Below are positions 61,264 through 64,000 of a stretch of DNA of 64,000 nt, in pieces. The translations under genes were made by a program, and so were the position numbers. The DNA comes from Hyaloscypha bicolor E. Its lineage: Eukaryota > Ascomycota > Leotiomycetes > Helotiales > Hyaloscyphaceae. Location of the stretch: NCBI RefSeq assembly GCF_002865645.1, contig NW_020194684.1, positions 5,743,952 to 5,807,951 of the forward strand. Direction: 5' to 3'. The notes beneath the pieces are model-generated. The model worked only from the letters and a program-made list of their open reading frames with translations. It was not told where the DNA came from and searched no databases. Every line of letters starts with the position of its first letter. Within the stretch, counting starts at the first letter, position 1.

Positions 61264-63065
61264 GCTTGAGCCGTCGATTCTGCGGACAGTTGGGTTGGAT
61301 CTGGCTGAGCAGTAAATGACTGAGAGGTTCTCTCACAATATAGGGCGGTTACATCTATGTATTGACCGCAATTCTGGCCGTGGAAGAGAGATTGAAGCAG
61401 CATCGAATTTTTGTGTTGGCGGTGCCCAACCTTCTGCGACGGCCGGCTTGCTTGAAGGAGGCAAGGATTTGGAAGGTGTTGACGGGGTTAGCCCCCACGT
61501 CTCCGTTTCATGTGAGGTCGTTCTGGTCGTTGGTGGCGATAACTGGGGGCTTATCGAAGCAAGGAGGTGATTGGCGTTTGGGCAAGGCTGTGCCTTCTTG
61601 TTGCAGCCTTGTTATTTTGGAAACTACCTTAAGCTTTGTTGTCAAACTTGAACGAAGAAATCCAACCCAATAAAATTGTTTGAGGCGAAGACCCGTGGCC
61701 TATGCCGATAGGGGGGATCACGGCTCGTGTCACTGCTTGAATGTCTCGGCAGTGCGCGAAGCTCTCATATGGGTGGGAGGGGTAAGAAGCCACAAAACGC
61801 AGACTCTGGACTGATCCACATGATGATACGGCATCTTCACTGGGAAGGACAGCTCTGCATGAGGCTAAAGACAAATGTGGACAATACTGGCAGGGAAACT
61901 CAAGAATACTTCAGTTTGTACAGTACAATGTGAGGCCTGAAAGGGAAGCGGGCCTAATGCCTGGTCTGAAATGGTGGTTGGGATCAAGAAAACTGGAACA
62001 AGAAAGGCCACAAGGGCCAATGCCTGGTCTTACATGGCGGTCAGAATCAAGAAAGGCCTGAAAGGGGCGCGGCCCTAATGCCTGGTCTTCCATGGTGGTC
62101 AGAATCAAGAAAACTGGAACAAGAAAGGCCAAAAGAAGGCGGGTTCTCTGTTGTATGAGGTGGAGGTGGAGACGCCCACAGCCGCTGCTCTAGTTTGCTG
62201 GAAAGAGCCTAGAGTTCTGAGGTAATGTGGCTGTTGAGTGTTGGAAAACACAATGGGCGAGCTAAAGCACGAGATGCATGCGTGTGAAGATCGAAATATG
62301 CACCGAGTGAGCGCAAAGACCACGTCCAGACTGCTGAACAGCCAAACAGCATGGGAAGACACAGAGCGCCTGCGTTGTGAACGATCCCCAAGCTAGAGGA
62401 GAGGAAAGTTGGGGGGCCATCCCATCGCTGAAATCCCCTGTCAAAGTGACGATGATCTGCGTCTCATCCCTGCGCTCAGGTTGGAGAAATTCAAGACCGA
62501 GAGAGTGTGTGAGAGAGGCAATAAACGGACGATTCACTTGATGATGATTTGGGCTCAACTATCATCAGTGTTCCCTTTTCTCAGCACAAGGTACTCCTGT
62601 GTCCAGCCTCCCTTGCCTCCCTCTGTCTCATGCCACCCCATCCCATCCCATCATATCCCATCCCGTCTTGCAAACGACTACACGGAGATACAGATCGCAG
62701 ACCTACGATCGATTTGTCCTCCAGGTTTTGCGCAGCGCGGTGTTCCGGGCTGCGTCTCCACCGCCGCTCCTAGCCTCGCGTCGTCACAGCTGAACAAGGG
62801 TCTCCAACCACCCGAGATCAAGCCACACAAAGGCCTGCTGGCCTCGCTCCGCCAGCTACCAGTACTGAGTAGCTTCCCTTGTCACCCGCCCCGTCTCGCA
62901 TTTGCCCTTGCACTCGGAATCCTGTCTCTTCCGCAGTCAAGCCTCTTCTTCCCCAACTCCTCCTTCTGCAAATTGGACGAAGTGCAGTACAGCTGGGAAT
63001 CGAGGAACCAGTTTCATGGTTGCCAACATCAATTGGCCCTGACCGGACAGCTCCTTCCAGCAAAC
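61264..63065. other. Intergenic region upstream of tricalbin
   Basis: About 1.8 kb. It contains the imperfect tandem repeat at 61932-62132 and an ATCCC-type run at about 62635-62666. The frame that becomes tricalbin is open back to 62409 but reads low-quality sequence there, more like leader than protein. Confidence 0.45.
61932..62132. repeat. Imperfect tandem repeat, about three units
   Basis: The word TGCCTGGTCT occurs at 61958, 62021 and 62079, each followed by ATGG-GG-TCAGAATCAAGAAA-like sequence. The first and third units also share AAAACTGGAACAAGAAAGGCC. Spacings are 63 and 58 bp. Non-coding. Confidence 0.75.
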
Positions 63066-64000
63066 ATGTCTCTGCCCACTTCCGCAGCAGAATTGAAGGC
63101 ACAGGGTGTTGTCGAAGCTGCGCAGGATCCAAACAGCTCAGTCACCGCAGATGATGCCCAGCAGAAGATTGTCACCGAGAGCAAGAAAGCTGGAGTTGCG
63201 GCATTTACCTTCAACCCAGACGCCAGTCCTGAGGAGAAGGCCGCTCAAGCTCGAGCTGTAAGTACCACCATTGGCAGATTCGCAAGCACACCACTAATCC
63301 GCACTTTGCTGTAGAATGTGCCAGCAAACTTCCACCATGAACACACATCCAAGGGAGTCGCAATTCCTACAGATATAGATGATGGGAAGCCTGGTGCATA
63401 TGACCTCCCTCCACCTTCAACCGCTGGAGCTATTGCAGCCACACCTGCCAAAGACAAGGATGGAAAGCCTCTCACGAACGGTGCAAACGGACTCATAGAG
63501 AAAGAAGATGTCGAACAATGGATTGAACGAACAGGCTGGGCGCCAAGGTTTGGCAACGGGTCCTCGGGTTCATCGATGAAAGACGAAAGCCTCTCAGACC
63601 ACCAAACTTGGCTTGAAGGAAAGCTCGAGGACAAATTCTTTGGTGGTAAGTTTGCTACAAAATAATTAGAAGACCTGTATTAAGTTGTTCTAGATTGGTA
63701 TCATAATACTGCGGTCATCATATTTGCCTGCCTTTCTTCGTGGCTCGTCGCAGTTTTGGGAGGGGGCCTCGCTTGGGTCTTTCTGGTCATGGCCATTTGT
63801 GGCACGTATTATCGAACATCCCTCCGCCGAGTACGTCGAAACTTCAGAGATGATATCAATCGTGAACTCTCGAAACAGAAGCTGGAAACCGATACAGAAA
63901 GCTTGGAATGGATCAACAGCTTTTTGGACAAGTTCTGGCCTATTTTCCAACCTGTTCTAGCCGAGACCATCATCAACTCAGTAGACCAGGTACTGAGCAC
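63066..64000 (+). CDS. Tricalbin (extended-synaptotagmin-like) N-terminal part, cut by the window edge
   Basis: Exons 63066-63257, 63315-63645 and 63694-64000 (incomplete) give 276 residues so far. The N-terminal about 175 residues are polar. A hydrophobic hairpin follows the second intron (NTAVIIFACLSSWLVAVLGGGLAWVFLVMAI in two parts), typical of tricalbins held in the ER membrane. Next comes YRTSLRRVRRNFRDD and ESLEWINSFLDKFWPIFQPV, the start of the SMP lipid-transfer domain. In the family this leads to C2 domains that tether ER to plasma membrane. The C2 domains lie outside the window. The start at 63066 is chosen over the open upstream frame because tricalbins begin with a short polar region and the sequence before it looks like leader. 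Confidence 0.88.

Noticed and set aside
62409..63065. Long N-terminal extension of the tricalbin frame
   Set aside because: The extension is open but contains low-complexity ATCCC-derived sequence and no tricalbin-like features; the ATG at 63066 gives a normal start.

Overview
The window is nuclear DNA of a filamentous ascomycete (Pezizomycotina). The evidence is dense genes on both strands, many short spliceosomal introns of about 45-150 bp with GT..AG ends and CTNAC-like branch sites, and fungal gene families such as Mdm20, Ilm1, Cox23, Hcr1, a Ctr copper transporter and a tricalbin. My impression is Leotiomycetes, but that is a guess from protein style only. I see no plasmid, phage, rRNA, tRNA or CRISPR features. 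Most genes are housekeeping genes, and exon-intron models could be built by following reading frame across splice sites.

Layout. 1-13.1 kb: partial geranylgeranyltransferase-I beta subunit (-), ILM1 (+), NatB auxiliary subunit MDM20/NAA25 (-, 9 exons), a 223-bp MITE-like inverted-repeat element, COX23 (-, four small exons), a 2OG-Fe(II) dioxygenase-like gene (+) and an acidic RING protein (+). 13.6-24.8 kb: an MFS sugar-type transporter with one frame break (-), GFA1 (-), proteasome ATPase RPT4 (-) and enolase (+). 25.3-36.6 kb: eIF3j/HCR1 (+), a C2H2 zinc-finger protein (+), a divergent pair of an acyl-CoA thioesterase-like gene (-) and a CoA-type Nudix hydrolase (+), a 2.8-kb region without a clear gene but with decayed-looking coding fragments, a fungal protein of unknown function (+) and a Ctr copper transporter (-). 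37.1-51.8 kb: valyl-tRNA synthetase (-), a MutL homologue of MLH2 type (+), a Cys/Met-metabolism PLP enzyme (+), a putative beta-propeller protein (+), U2AF small subunit (+) and an oxysterol-binding-protein homologue (-). 53.1-64 kb: a TRP/FLC-like membrane protein (-), a large unknown fungal protein (-), a short imperfect tandem repeat and the 5' part of a tricalbin (+).

How the genes relate. There is no operon-like cluster or biosynthetic cluster. The most suggestive link is the divergent thioesterase/Nudix pair: both predicted proteins end in Ser-Lys-Ile, a variant of the peroxisomal PTS1 signal, and both chemistries act on (acyl-)CoA. The second notable point is the single valyl-tRNA synthetase gene. 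In front of its ATG is an open, in-frame, arginine-rich stretch with no ATG but with two consecutive ACG codons, the arrangement used by yeast ALA1 to make its mitochondrial form. Other oddities are an apparent AT..AG intron, a one-base break in the transporter, a five-nucleotide first coding exon in GFA1, and a zinc-finger ORF whose stop may lie at an intron end. I found no convincing wholly new system.
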